DNA of 64,000 nt from Hermatobates lingyangjiaoensis (GCA_026182355.1 JAPFBL010000104.1:1171501-1235500), one strand, 5' to 3'; positions 34,573-47,575 are shown, counted from the stretch's first letter. Translations and numbers: made by a program. The notes: generated from the letters alone by a model not told the origin.

Positions 34573-35070
34573 TGGAGATTAATAAATGTAATTATCGTAC
34601 ATCTTTAATTATAAATCATCTTAAAACAACATTTTTTCTTGGATGTTTATAATGTTTTTCAGAGAAAATAAGGGTATTTTCCTGTTTTAAACTTGAAAAT
34701 TTCACTTTAATATTCAATGTAGAAGGATGTCAAGTAAACGATATAAGAATTCCACTGTCTATTTGAACAAAAGCCATGTTCTCTTGTAGGAGATTATTTC
34801 GTATCAAGAAATTTTCACTATGGGTTTTCAAAAATGTTATTACTGCTGTAGTTATATTAATGAAATTATTTGCGTCAGCTGTGTGATGTACAGAAATAAG
34901 CTTATATATTGATATATCCTTCAATCACTATCTGCACTACCTCAGGAATGAAAGACCAATAATCATATCCCATTTAGATTTTTACATTATGCTTAAATGA
35001 GACGTTATATATTATATACTCAAGAAATTTGATATTAAGTTACTTATAGTAAAGTTGAGTGTAGGCCACT
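34573..35070 (+). repeat. Repeat family X, right part of interrupted copy
   Basis: Continues the copy broken at 33,420: agattaataaatgtaattat, ccatgttctcttgtaggaga and the family end gtgtaggccactccagattt at about 35,060. Over this region it is closely similar to 40,490-40,990. Confidence 0.8.
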
Positions 35071-35616
35071 CCAGATTTTTTCTAAGGGATATCAATATTA
35101 TACGCCATTTAAATACTATCATTTTTGAGATATTATTACTATTATTACAATGTACCTATTATTTATACTTACTGAGTTACATTACTTTCGTTTGTCATAA
35201 GATAGATTAATTTTATGCTACTGTAAGCAATAAAAACCATCCAACTGTTACTACTATGGAACAGAATTAACTAGATAAGGGTTTGCTGGCAGTGCATCGT
35301 ACACTAGTAAGCAGATGGCAGCTTAGGAGCATATGCTTTGTTGCAATACCCTCTATCTAATAGATGGTAACAGCCGTTGACAATCACATGAACAGCTTAA
35401 TTTCATTCACTTTACAAACTGGACTCAGGACACTTATTTCTGTTTAGAGACATAATTACTTTTGTATGGCAAAAGTATTAAAACAAATTGGAGTTTATCA
35501 TATACTCTATTCTCAAATGGAAACCTACTTTTTGTGAAGCTGCAATACGCATACTAATTAAAATCATAACACTTACACCTCGGTCTTAGTTAAAACATAC
35601 ATCAGAATTAGCTCAG

Positions 35617-35830
35617 GGTAGCTCAGTGGCGTGCTTGCTCACCCCTCCTAGAATAGTAGAACCTGGGTTCCAATCTCATTTCTTCGCGCGAGGGGTGAAA
35701 AAAAATTCTGAACGTTGTCCCTCGTAAAGGACACTAAACCATTAGTTCCAAGCCAATAGAATGGTAGGTTTTTGTTAAAAATATTTACTCTAAATACAGA
35801 TGAGTCAGTCAAAATTTAGAACTCCCAATG
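35617..35830 (+). mobile_element. tRNA-type SINE
   Basis: The head resembles a tRNA with an A box (agctcagtggcgtgcttgct) and a B box (gggttccaatctc) about 35 bases apart. The body has gttgtccctcgtaaaggaca and the tail tactctaaatacagatgagt and caaaatttagaactcccaat. These agree with the SINE at 45,607. RNA polymerase III would transcribe the parental copy from these internal boxes. Confidence 0.65.
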
Positions 35831-37339
35831 TTGAATCATATAGGTAATGTGTAATTACTTAAATGGGTGCCAAATAATAAATGAGCCAAAATTTCCACCC
35901 CAAGAACAGCATTAAAATGTAGAAGCCTATAATTGTCGGTTTTTTGAACCAAAATAAATATTAGACTATCATTCATCTTCAAGAAAGTTGTAAATGTTGC
36001 TTGACTGTGGCAGCATTTAGACAAGAAGTATTTCTTTCATTCTGTGGAAATTGCACTGGTTTAACTGGTGTGTAACAAAATGGTCACTATGTGTGAAAAT
36101 TATTACTATCATGTTCAATCCTTGTCTATCCGTCATTATACTACAATATTCAACACTTACTGGTCTACTATCTATAGCAATATTTTTTGTTAAAACTTAA
36201 AAATTTTGTTAAATTGTTTTTTAATCAATAAATTTAATCTAAGAAAATTTAATAATTTCAACTGTTTTGTATATTCAAATTGTTTATGCGTTGTTAAAAG
36301 ACAGATTTATGAAGATTAGAGAGGAATGTTGATTGCGGAGTAGTAGTAGGTAGCAACGGTGGAAGTATTGTTGCGGACGTTTCCCGCTTGTGTTTTTACT
36401 GAATTTCATCACCTCACTGGCAGTAATATTAAATCAACAATAGGGATTTAGCCCACCCATATCCCAGCTAAGCTGCGCAGCTGCTGTGTTATTGAATACG
36501 CAAACAACCTCACAACTAGTACCAGTTGCGTGAATTTTTAGCAAATGAAACCCAAAGTGAACCTCAGCTTGAACTGTGAATTATCTATTACTGTATATGT
36601 CACAAATGTAGTATTATAATTTGATAACAGATAATAAATGACCTTATTCACTTCTTAGAATATCTGAAGAGGTGAACTCAGATATGGCCTGCTGGTGAGG
36701 TTTCCTTAAAAACAGAAGACTCCCGACTAGATTCCTGGTCATGGACACTAGGTCTTTTATATACGAGATTTAAAAAATTTTGCACTCTATCCTTCAGAGT
36801 AAACAAAAAGACGTCTGCTTCGAATTCAGCATAAAATGAAATACTTTTAAAGATACCTCTTCTAATATATTCAAAAATTCAAATTTAAGTCTCCCGATAG
36901 AATTACATATTACTAGCCTCCTAACTAAAGATGCTAACTAAGAAATGAGAAATACTTTTCATATTTAGAACATTGTTAAACATAAAAATGTATAATTTTT
37001 GGCATAGGAAACAACCAACAAGATCAATAAACAGGAAACAACAAACAAGATGCTGATACCAATGCATTGCTTGTTTCACTTATTTTACGCACATGCACTC
37101 TAGTTTAGCAAACGGCAAATACTTTTTAGTTATTACTATATATAAAGGATGGATGTAATGTAATGAAACATGTACATTATTCATTTCATTTTGACTAATT
37201 TTATCTATATTTGAGGTTAGAACAGTGCAATACTTCGATTTGCAACAATTTTTCTATCAATTTTTAAATACTTTTAATAATTGGATATGTGCTAACACTA
37301 TTTGGCTCTACCTGTTAATGGACCAATCGTAGACTACAA
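35831..37339. other. Gene-free stretch
   Basis: No supported gene. A zone at 36,660-36,760 is less AT-rich and may be another eroded SINE head, but I could not align a full copy. Confidence 0.4.
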
Positions 37340-37530
37340 AGAAGCGTTGTTTTCATTAGTACTGAAGTTTTGCATGTTCAAATTTTATCGTGTCTCTGAA
37401 ATTGAAAGATGGAAACCTTGAACACATCGTCCCAAAGAGATGTAAACCTGTCGGTCCCAATCCAGTACGATGTCAAGTATTCGTTAAAAATCCCTGTTCT
37501 AATAAAGTCGATTTGAGTCAAATGTATTTT
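37340..37530 (+). mobile_element. Eroded SINE copy
   Basis: A weak B-box-like string (gcatgttcaaattttatc) is followed by gtaaacctgtcggtcccaat, tacgatgtcaagtattcgtt and ttctaataaagtcgatttga. This is the same order as in the 45.6-kb SINE but strongly diverged. Confidence 0.45.
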
Positions 37531-39368
37531 GACTCTCAATACATTAATATGTATTAATATCACTCTCACTACATAATTAAACGATTCTCAATGTTTAATC
37601 AACCAGTTAGCATCCCCATAACTAAATAGAATGTAAAATAAACACCATGTGAACACCACTGAATGTGAAAGTCTATAAGTTTGGTCGTTGATTAGTAACT
37701 AACTATAGCTGCTGGGACTATGCAGGGCGAAATCGATTATCAGTCAACCCAACTATACAATTTTCTAAAAGTTCGTCCTAATCAAGTCCTATATTGCTTA
37801 AAATTTCGATAATAAAACGCAAACTTTATTTCGAACATAATATATTAAGGAATTGATTTTCTTTCAACCTGTTTTATAAAATTTCAACCTGAAATATTTT
37901 TGCCATAAAAAATTCTGGTATAATGCTTTGATTCTTGTTTGTGTAGGTTAAATCATTATAGTGGCATTCTGATTCCAAGTAGAGTTACTAATGCAATATT
38001 TAATCAAATCCACAATTCAATCAATGTCGGTTTTATTGAGAAAAGAATAGCTTACCTGATAATTGCCTCATATTTTATTAAATTGCATTTATCATAATTG
38101 AATTTTATTATCCTTAAATAAACTTTTAAAGTTTAAGAATTCGATCAATGGGTTTGCCTGTATGAAATTCAGTCACTAATTATAATCGTAATAAGATTAC
38201 ACTAATCGTAGTGTATGAACCAATTTGAGCTGCCAAGAGGACTTTCAAGAGCTAGGATAGATTGAACTGACACTGTCAAAGGTTAACTACTCAAGTCCCT
38301 GATTAGAGGTGATAACCATGGGACAAAATGGCACCTCTATGAGTAATAAATAGGAAATATTTAAGACAGGTTAGGAAAAAATGTATCATTACTTCAACAA
38401 TCTGATACAGAGCCCACTTAAATTAACTTTAATAAAATAAATGTTTTCAATTCACTAATTAAACAAATAGTGATACTTTTGAACATAGTTGTTTAATTTG
38501 TTTTTTTCTTTAGCTAATATGTAATAATTTAAAATTTATGAAAATTGTGATATCATGAAATACCCATATTAATGGAATATTAGACTCAAAATTTCAAGAT
38601 TGTGGAATTCTCAGAAAAGAGGGGAAAAAAGTATTTTCTATTTTGAAATAGAGTACTTTCTTCTTATGATTCAGTTCTGTCAAAAGTAATAGGGTTCTTT
38701 TGAACAGCCACAACTATACAACTACTAAATGTTTGTGCCCATGCGAGCATTTCGGATTTTGCCACATCTTGACAAATTACCCAATGTCAGTGTACTGTCA
38801 ATGCATTTATCATAATAGGTAGTTTTTAAATTCTTCGTGTATTCCTCTGATAACAGTACAATACAAACAAGTGAATCATTAACAAAAATAATTTAATAAT
38901 AACGAAAGAAAAAGATTTTATGTAAATTGTATACTGGATGTGTTTGTACGAGTATGAGGTTCAAATTTGAGATTTTCTATACCAAATGTCCCAATGCTAG
39001 CCTCCCAAAACACTTTTCAAGGCCAACATTTTTGAGATAATCTCTCAATTTACCTTCAAGTTATTCGTGCTGATAAACAATCTCGACCTAATGATAAGTG
39101 TGTTAGATAAGTGTCAAGTGTCCAAAAACTACGACTAGTTAACTTTCTGAGAAGTAAACGAGATAAAATTATCACACCGAAATAGAACTGGTAGATTGAA
39201 AAGCAAAAATATCTGAAGCACAGGATTTAGCGTTTGTATAATAACATTAAATCTTGATTACACCTAAACAAATAGTACTAATTTCATATATTTATATTAT
39301 AAAGGAATGACAAATAACGTGACTTCAATCAGGTGACAGAACAAAGTAATACCAAATATTTATCATTT
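37531..39368. other. Gene-free AT-rich stretch
   Basis: No gene or shared repeat is seen. Confidence 0.45.
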
Positions 39369-40993
39369 TTACTTTACTATAAGTAAAGTATAGTGATCGT
39401 GAAAAAATTCGATCTCGAGATTTTGACGGAATTACATGTTTTGAGGTCCCAGAAGTCGTTTTATGAAGTTTTTGCGATGATGTCTGTGTGTGTGTGGGTG
39501 GGTGAGTGTGTTAGCATTGCTTGTTACCACGCTACGGTCCAGAATCTTTGATGGATCAAGTTGATATTTTACACAAAAATGGGCCCCATAAAGACGAAGA
39601 TCCCTATTGTTTGCGAAGAATTATGCATGATGGGAAAGTCACTTTTTTTGCCAAAAACCGTTTTTTTTAAAACATTTATTTCTCCTAAACTGATAACCCT
39701 AGAGTTTTGAAATTTTGACATTATCTTTGAGGTTACAAATGGAACAAACGAAAAATATATTCAGAATTTTAAAACAACAGGAAATATTTTTTTTTTAATA
39801 AAATGTAAAAATTTTGACTTATAATTCAATCTCAAACCTTGTGAGAGCGATACAAGCCATACTCTTTGACGGATCAAAATGAAACTATGCCTAAAAATAG
39901 AACATTATGTGGAGAATGAGTTGAGATATTTTTTTTTAAAATTACATTAGCTAAAGTACGATAACTAAAGTACGTTACAGTACGATTTCTGTTTTCAGAA
40001 AATGTTTTTTTGACGCTAAACGGCTCGTTAAAAAATAATGAAAATTTGACCAAAACTGGAACAAAAAATTAGCAATTCATGAAAAAAAATTCATGAAGAT
40101 TCAATTACGGTAAAGAGCAATAACGATATAAAAACTGTTTGTTTATCCTAGACTGAGAGAACACCTGTTATACTTGTCGAATTTTTTATATTTTTTTACA
40201 GTGTTTACATTGACTTAGAAATTTTTTGAGCGAATCCACTGAGATAAAATTGATATTTATAAAGGAACAATTTAAATTGTTTATTGACTTATATGAGACG
40301 TATGAGGAATAATATTGTGCAGGAAAATGGTAACACTCACTCAGTAAAAATTCGTATAATGTTATTTGACAAAAGGGGAAGGAAAATGATCTTATTAAAT
40401 ACTAAGAAGCCATAAAATGCAAAGTATAATAATTCCGTAAAAAGCCAAAAATGTAAAAGATAATTTAAAATTGATATCTTTCGTTTAGAGATTAATAAAT
40501 GTAATTATCGTACATCTTTAATTATAAATCATCTTAAAACAACATTTCTTCGCTGTTTATGATGTCTTTCAGAGAAAAAAAGGGTATTTTCCCGTTTTAA
40601 ATTTGAAAATTTTACTTTAATATTCAATGTAGAAGGATGTCAAGTAAACGATGTAGGAAGTCCACTGGCTATTTGAACAAAAGTCATGTTCTCTTGTAGG
40701 AGAATGCTTCGTATCAAGAAATGTTCATATTGGTTTTTCAAAAATGTTATTACTGTTGTAGTTATACTAATGAAATTATTTGCATCAGCTGTGTGATGTA
40801 CAAAAATAAGCATATATAGTGATATGTCCTTCAATCACTATCTTTACTACCTCAGGAATGAAAGACTAATAATCATATCCCATTTAGATGTTTACGTTAT
40901 GCTTAAATGAGACGTTATGTGTTATATACTCAAAGAATTTGCTATTAAGTTACTTATAGTAAAGTTGAGTGTAGGCCACTCCAGATTTTTTGT
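39369..40993 (+). repeat. Repeat family X, longest copy
   Basis: This copy spans the whole order of the family: the hairpin opening (tactttact/agtaaagta), gatctcgagattttgacgga, a short TG tract (39,482-39,510), atgcatgatgggaaagtcac, ttgtgagagcgatacaagcc, gcaataacgatataaaaact, gagcgaatccactgagataa, catgttctcttgtaggagaa and the end gtgtaggccactccagattt. It is about 1.6 kb. I find no transposase or reverse-transcriptase motif and no clear target duplication. One 64-codon frame on the minus strand (40,640-40,834) recurs in the copy at 34,730-34,924. The family is probably a non-autonomous element of unknown type. Confidence 0.75.
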
Positions 40994-42729
40994 TATGTTA
41001 TAATACTAAATAGTACTAAATTTTGACAAATAAATAAATTTTTTCGTTAAATATAGCATCTTTGACTCGACACCCCTTATAGATTACCTTTTACTGCTTT
41101 GATTTACCAGTCTTTGTGAAGTGCCAATTTTGTCACTCTAAAATTAATATTTAAGGTACCTTGAACTTTGTCACTACTTAACGTGCATTTCATTTTAACA
41201 AGTTAGGTCGTTTTTTTTAAGAAATGAATGAACGGTACATTCACGCAAAATATATAGTTTACATTTTAGGGACAGTCAGTAAGGGTTCTATGAGTTTCTC
41301 GCTACAAGGAAACTATTGGAGAATGTGGTTGCATGCAAGCACGTCCTGCTACGTGTCGACAATGTAGATTGGAATTACCAGCCTACAGCTCAATTCACTC
41401 CGCGTGATGGCACAATCTGCAGTCCTACCAGCTTCAGACAATGCGTCTAAAACTATTATAACAAAAAAAATAGATATATTAGACATGCTGTAGATACTGT
41501 CTGTTACCGTATTTTGTGTACATCATTGATGATGGTCACAAATATAGTAAAATGTTGGCAATTTTTACTATTGATTAAATACAAGAAAGGTCATCAAAAA
41601 TAAAATAAATGATCAAAATCATTCTTCTAATACCATTAGGGACAAAGTAATCCAAGCAATACAATGAAAGGTCAGGCTCTCAGAAGGTGTTATTAACGCT
41701 AGGTTTAACCTTCTAATAAACCTTCTTGAAATTTGTAAAAAAAATTGTGAACACAGTTATTTCTTAACAGGATCTTAAATGTTAGTTATGAAGATATTGT
41801 TGATAAAAATTCTAGCTTATCATAGCTTATTTAATGATATACTGATTATCACGAATTGGTCTCCATAGGTTTTAAAGTTTAAGACAAAAGAACTTATTTT
41901 AAAAGTGATAAAAGCTGATACTCACTTAATTAATCCATCTGTATTGTTAAGATTTTGAAATAAGTAGGAGAATATAATTTTATTAATGTATCAAGAATGT
42001 TTTTTTATAAAATCACTTATTTCAACGTGAAAACTGTGATTGTAAATAGATAGACAAATGAAATCAGGGTGATATAAAAGGTTAAAAAGGTTTGAGTAGG
42101 TCTTTTGAGGTACACGTTGTCAAAGAACTCTACGATCTTGATCTTGATATGCTTTAGAACTTTAGTGTTCATTTAATTTTGAAGTGAACTGCATTGAATA
42201 TAGATTTGTGTGTATTTATTGTGGCACTACAGGAATATATGACAGCTATACTATAACTATTAATTAAATACATTCATATAACGTGGATATATTACATCTC
42301 GTTAACATCCTACATACTACTACACTAGTAATCATTATTCTCCATATTATTATTTTCCTTAAACACTTTAAATCATTATTTTTAGGTAAGTTTAGTTTTC
42401 TATATAATTTATAAATTTGTCTATACAGTTTTATTTATACTCTATTAACGCACTATAAGCGGAGAACAGTAAAGACTGAAAAAAACGACTTTGGGATTTT
42501 CACAGATACATCTTTTGAAGTCCAATTGATGATATCAACCTGCACAGGGTACTTATGGAATATTTTGTAAACATTGTGCTTGTGTACCGTTACAAACTTA
42601 ATGGCTTTTAATAAACATATGTTTTTACATATGTTTTTTGCACACACACTAACATACAAATTCGGTGGAATCAGCACCGGAGGGCTTACTTTATCATTGT
42701 CTCAGTTCTCTACAAAATAAAAACAAAAT
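40994..42729. other. Gene-free stretch
   Basis: No gene is supported. The zone at 41,280-41,450 is less AT-rich (gcacgtcctgctacgtgtcg) and could be an old mobile-element piece. Confidence 0.4.
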
Positions 42730-42753
42730 ATGGAGGAGTTTGGCGTTAAGAAG

Positions 42754-43233
42754 CTGAAGCAGCTTTCACAATGTAACATTGCTCTACGAGGTCAGGCAGA
42801 CCTGAAGCAGCTTTCACGATGTAACATTGTTCTGCGAGGTCAGGCAGACCTGAACCAGCTTTCACGATGTAACATTGTTCTGCGAGGTCAGGCAGACCTG
42901 AACCAGCTTTCACAATGTAACATTGTTCTGCGAGGTCAGGCAGACCTGAAGCAGCTTTCACGATGTAACATTGCTCTACGAGGTCAGGCAGACCTGAATC
43001 AGCTTTCACGATGTAACATTGCTCTACGAGGTCAGGCAGACCTGAAGCAGCTTTCACGATGTAACATTGCTCTACGAGGTCAGGCAGACCTGAATCAGCT
43101 TTCACGATGTAACATTGCTCTACGAGGTCAGGCAGACCTGAATCAGCTTTCACGATGTAACATTGTTCTGCGAGGTCAGGCAGACCTGAACCAGCTTTCA
43201 CGATGTAACATTGCTCTGCGAGGTCAGGCAGAC
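42754..43233 (+). repeat. 48-bp minisatellite, ten units
   Basis: Ten head-to-tail units of exactly 48 bases; a typical unit contains cagctttcacgatgtaacat and gcgaggtcaggcagacctga. Units differ at only a few sites (aag/aac/aat, cga/caa, gct/gtt, ctacga/ctgcga). The unit contains the inverted repeat tcagg-caga-cctga. Because 48 is a multiple of three, long frames are open on both strands: 172 codons on plus from 42,730, with period L(K/N)QLS(R/Q)CNI(A/V)LRGQAD, and 179 on minus. No promoter, splice or homology evidence supports translation, so I call it a minisatellite. Confidence 0.9.
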
Positions 43234-44079
43234 CACATGTCACATTGATGATGATAATTTGGGATTCCAAAAGTAAAGGAGCCATTTTGTTTTACACCTC
43301 CCTGATTTGTGTGTTGACATACTTTTGCACTAAATTGTGAAAATAAAATAAAGACTGAATTATCATTCAATAAACTGATTAAATATAGTTAACAAAATGT
43401 AGTAGAATAATTTGCAAGAAAGTCGAAAACAAATTACACGAGGAAATATATGAGCACTTCAGAAACAACAGCCTAGGGTTTGAAAAGTAATTGAATATTG
43501 GCTCTCTAAGTGAGGGAGTGGTAGTTCTCAAGAAAGACCCCGGTCAAGAAAATTGATACACAAACTTTAGACCATAATAGGAACAATTCAGTTTTCATGC
43601 TCCAAAGCATGTTAGTTCAATGGAATATACCGAATTTATTAAACTTAAATTTAATTGGATAGCACTTAAACAAATTCTAGTTGCGAATATTATAATAAGA
43701 ATATAATTATGTAATTAAATTATATATAACATAATTATATAATAACAACATTCAGACCAATGACAAAGCATCAGTGCATGCATATACAAATTATGAATTA
43801 ATTAAATTAAAACATGCACAGCTATTAATGATGAAAAATCAATTCAAACAATATCCAATAATTTCAATTATTAAATATATACACAAAGTTATAATTTTAT
43901 GTTAGTAGTACTATTTAGTGTAAGTTACTTTATGCTGTAGAGCTACTAAAAGTAGTTTTAACATAGTATACAGTTATATTACGATATTAATGTAATTTAA
44001 ACTTTTTTATAATATATGCATGACATTAAAGAAGGATCTTTGAACTATGGTAAGTAATCTCAGTTATATGTGAAATAGT
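43234..44079. other. Gene-free AT-rich stretch
   Basis: No supported gene or shared repeat. Confidence 0.45.
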
Positions 44080-44640
44080 GATATATTAACACACTCACAC
44101 TACACACACGCACACTGTAACATACCACGCACTCGTACTTGTATATACACACACACACACATCCAATAACACACCACACATACACTCCTAACACACGCAT
44201 ACACTAATATACCACACAAATATACCCGCATACTAACATACCATAGTATACAATACACTAACAACCCCACACACACGCACTAACATACCACACCCCACAC
44301 ACTAGTATTACATACACACTTATACAAGGATAGAGTCAGTAACGGTTCACATAAACTACTAACATTCGCATATACTAATATATGGCACAAACCACACACT
44401 CGGACACGCACTTCCTACCACGCACACAACACACTTACACCACACACACTCATATGTACACTAATACCAAAAACCTCACCTTGCATACCCTACCATACCA
44501 CACTAACACTAGCCACACACATTATCATACCACATGCAACACACACTAGCACACAGACCCTCATATATACACATACACACATCCACTAACACGCCACACA
44601 TACGCTAATAACCACACACATTCCAGGATCGTTTTAAAAA
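44080..44640. repeat. Degenerate (CA)n low-complexity tract
   Basis: About 550 bases made mostly of cacaca, acatacac and taccaca strings with almost no G. It looks like an old, expanded CA microsatellite with many point changes. Confidence 0.8.
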
Positions 44641-45606
44641 AAGAAAGTAACACACAGACAGTTAAATAAATGTAACAAGCAAAGAATGAGTTATTTTTTT
44701 GTAGTTTTTCTACTACAAAATGTTTTACTGTAGAGTTTAATCTACGTTAAATATTACTATTTTAAAAATCAAAACATATCACTGAAGCTACGGGAATGGA
44801 AAGTTACGGCAGCATCCCTAAAAGACATTCACAGTACCTAAACCGGATTCATTCTTTAGAAAAAACCAGACGACATCAATACAATACATCACTGGCCAAT
44901 GCCAACACAAACACACATCAAATAGCTCAACAAATTGTTACAATGTGTCAGACGATCACAGCATATAAGTTAATAGAAAAATGTTGGTCATGATACCAAT
45001 AATTTCATGTGATCTGGTGTAAAAATAAGAACCAGCATATGAGATGTATAAAAGAATATACTTTGTCCCTATAAGTAGTGATGAGTAACTCTTGTGTCAA
45101 CCCCATACCCTCTAACCGCTTTCTCAACTCATCCCTTCAGTTTGTAATTCTGATGAAGAGCAACTACATGACAGAAAGATCGTAGCTCCATTTCTGAATC
45201 TCTTACTAACGTTTCAACTTTGATTTTTATTTAACTGTTGGTTGTGAATATTGTTAGTATATAACTATGAAAGTTTTGCGATGGCATCTCCATTTTAGTA
45301 ATGATTACCGAAAAACTGAAATCATGCTTACACGACTTCGAAATAGTAAGTTATTTAATTAAATTTTAAAAAATTAGTAAGATTAGTGGTGCCAATTGAA
45401 ATGTATTCTCAGCCAAATCAAAATTGAGAGAGCTGGCAATGCACTGTGACTTGTCGTCAACAAAACGCAGCAAAGGTTACAACAATTGTCACTTTGTTTT
45501 GGGAAAACCTACACGAATTAATCAAAAAGAATGAAGTTAATATGAAGAAAACATTAATATTTTCTTCTTAGGGATTATTTTAAAACAGCCAAGTTAGGTG
45601 AGAAGA
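44641..45606. other. Gene-free stretch with one weak hammerhead-like string
   Basis: No supported gene. CTGATGA at 45,150 and GAAAG at 45,174, in the context ctgatgaagagcaactacat, resemble a PLE terminal core, but the hairpin arms do not pair well. It may be an eroded PLE end. Confidence 0.35.
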
Positions 45607-45890
45607 AGGGCTGCCCAATGGCTTTTGTGCACGCTTCTGGATTGGTATATCAGGGGTTCGATACTCACTCTGACCCTCCATTTATGCGGGAGGTAAAAAC
45701 AAAATCTGAGCAAACCTCTCTCAAACACGACGTTAAGCCTTTGGTCTCGACTCTGTACAATATCAGGTATTTGTTAAAGGTTTCTACTCTAAATACATTT
45801 GAGTTAGGTGAAATATAGGACTCATTATATGGTCCACAAAGGGCCAATCTTTGTCCTACGTGTGGTCTATCGAGAATGGCCACTGTAACC
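45607..45890 (+). mobile_element. tRNA-type SINE, best copy
   Basis: The head has an A-box-like string (ccaatggcttttgtgcacgc) and a B box (ggggttcgatactc). The body follows with gacgttaagcctttggtctc, caatatcaggtatttgttaa, tctactctaaatacatttga, gttaggtgaaatataggact and ccacaaagggccaatctttg. The order is shared with copies at 13.45, 35.6, 37.3, 46.4 and 53.1 kb. The short frames across it are not genes. Confidence 0.7.
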
Positions 45891-46379
45891 TAAACAAAAC
45901 TGGTGAATGAAATAATAAATGCGGGATTTATTATGTTAATAGCAAAATGCAAATACGGAAAATGACCTCTCACAACAAATAAATCTGAAACTAACAACAA
46001 ACCAACAACAATTTCTAACAAAAAAATATCTGCGAACAATTCATAATACTAGTAAATGAACTTTGAAATAATGTAAATAAATATTTCATTTGATTTGTTT
46101 TACAGTGAATTTTATTTTCATCAATATAAATAAATTATACCTTTTGTCTTTAATTGTCCAGAAATATGTAGAATAAATGTGTCAAAATTTAAATAGATGC
46201 TGATTATACTTGAGTTACCTATATTTGAAATGTCTATGCGTTAAGATGCAGTGATGACCTTTCCTCAGGTGATGAAGACACGCAGTTGTGGAAGCGTCGT
46301 GTATCGCTCACTCACCTGACTGGACAACTACCACGACTCTTGAGTAAAGGGTCGATCCATTCTGCTAGGCTACGATGAG

Positions 46380-46480
46380 GTAGCAGTCCTACAAGAGAGC
46401 ACACATAGACCGAACATTGGTCCTTAGTGAGACCACACAATCAACTAGGCAGTCCTAAATTTTGCCTAACTCAACTGTAT
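46380..46480 (-). mobile_element. SINE tail fragment
   Basis: The minus strand reads gttaggcaaaatttaggact and then gtgtggtctcactaaggacc, which matches the tail of the SINE family. The tRNA-like head is absent. Confidence 0.45.
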
Positions 46481-46592
46481 TCCAAAAGCTACCTTATCTC
46501 ACATATCGAGCTTCTTTTTTCTTTTTTTTTTTAAATAAGTTATTAATTTTAATCTGCTTTATTGTCCTTATCTTCATTAACAGTGAAATCTT

Positions 46593-46681
46593 GACGCCAA
46601 GCGCACCTGCAAAGCGACGGTTGGAGTTCTTCTCCAGAAACTATCTGCTGGTCTCCAACCGTTGCAAGTGCGCTTGGCGTC
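46593..46681. repeat. Inverted repeat (stem about 30 bp)
   Basis: The arm at 46,593-46,626 (gacgccaagcgcac...ggttggag) and the arm at 46,653-46,681 (ctccaaccgttgc...gcgcttggcgtc) are reverse complements with a few unpaired bases and a 26-base loop. Its GC content is well above that of its surroundings. No coding role is evident. Confidence 0.7.
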
Positions 46682-47575
46682 CCTATCGTGGGGTACAATG
46701 CAGAACTAGTGAAAGTTGTCATAACAGGTGATGGAAAAAGGTTTTTTACGAATATCTCGTTGAGACTAGCTAACTCAATCATCCCAAGGCATTCCGATAC
46801 CGACAAAAGATCAACAAGTGCCTGCACTAAACATTTCCTCACGGCCTAAAATATCAGCCTAAGATTAATAAAAACTTCTAACACAAACCATACCTAAGTA
46901 ATATTACCAATAATAATAAAAATTTTGCAATAATATAAAATGTATACTCGTACTTTTATTTTAAAATTTCCATTTAAAATTTATAACAGATTTAACTTTG
47001 AAACGGTTCATACATAAGTATTATTAAGTAGAAACTAGAGAATTGAAGACTTTAGTGTAATTACAAAAGTGGAAAACTGTCAGGTAAAGAGCTACGAGCA
47101 TGCATGGATTATTTATAATAATACAAAATCAATTTGCAAAAAAAATAATTATTATTTCAGGATAATTTAATTTACCTAAGCGATTATAGAATATTGAATA
47201 AATATACCAATACAGTATAAATATAGAAATATAGTATAATTAATATTATACTATAGTGTAATATTAAGGTTTTATAATTAGTTTTGTTCTATTCCCATAA
47301 TGTAATAATATAAATGACTACCAATAATAACTGAGGTTAACTAACGAGAACTATTAATTAATTAAAAGAAGTTCACCATAGATTGTTAAGATACTTTAAA
47401 AAACCAAGAACTACACAAATGACAACCATATTAATCAAGTAAATCCTAAGCTTATTTATTTAATGAAGATAAATGTTCATTAAAACAAACCAACTTTTAA
47501 AAACAATATATTTATATACTGACATATAAATAGGTACATACAAATATTTTTGTATCAAAATTATATGACATCATT
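46682..47575. other. 3' flank of DDX18, no further gene seen
   Basis: AT-rich sequence without supported genes. It lies downstream of the helicase gene, which is on the minus strand. Confidence 0.45.

Noticed and set aside
42730..43248. 48-bp repeats as a CRISPR array
   Set aside because: The units are contiguous without unique spacers and the genome is eukaryotic.
46549..46842. 97-codon minus-strand frame across the GC-rich hairpin
   Set aside because: It spans an inverted repeat and has no recognisable family.
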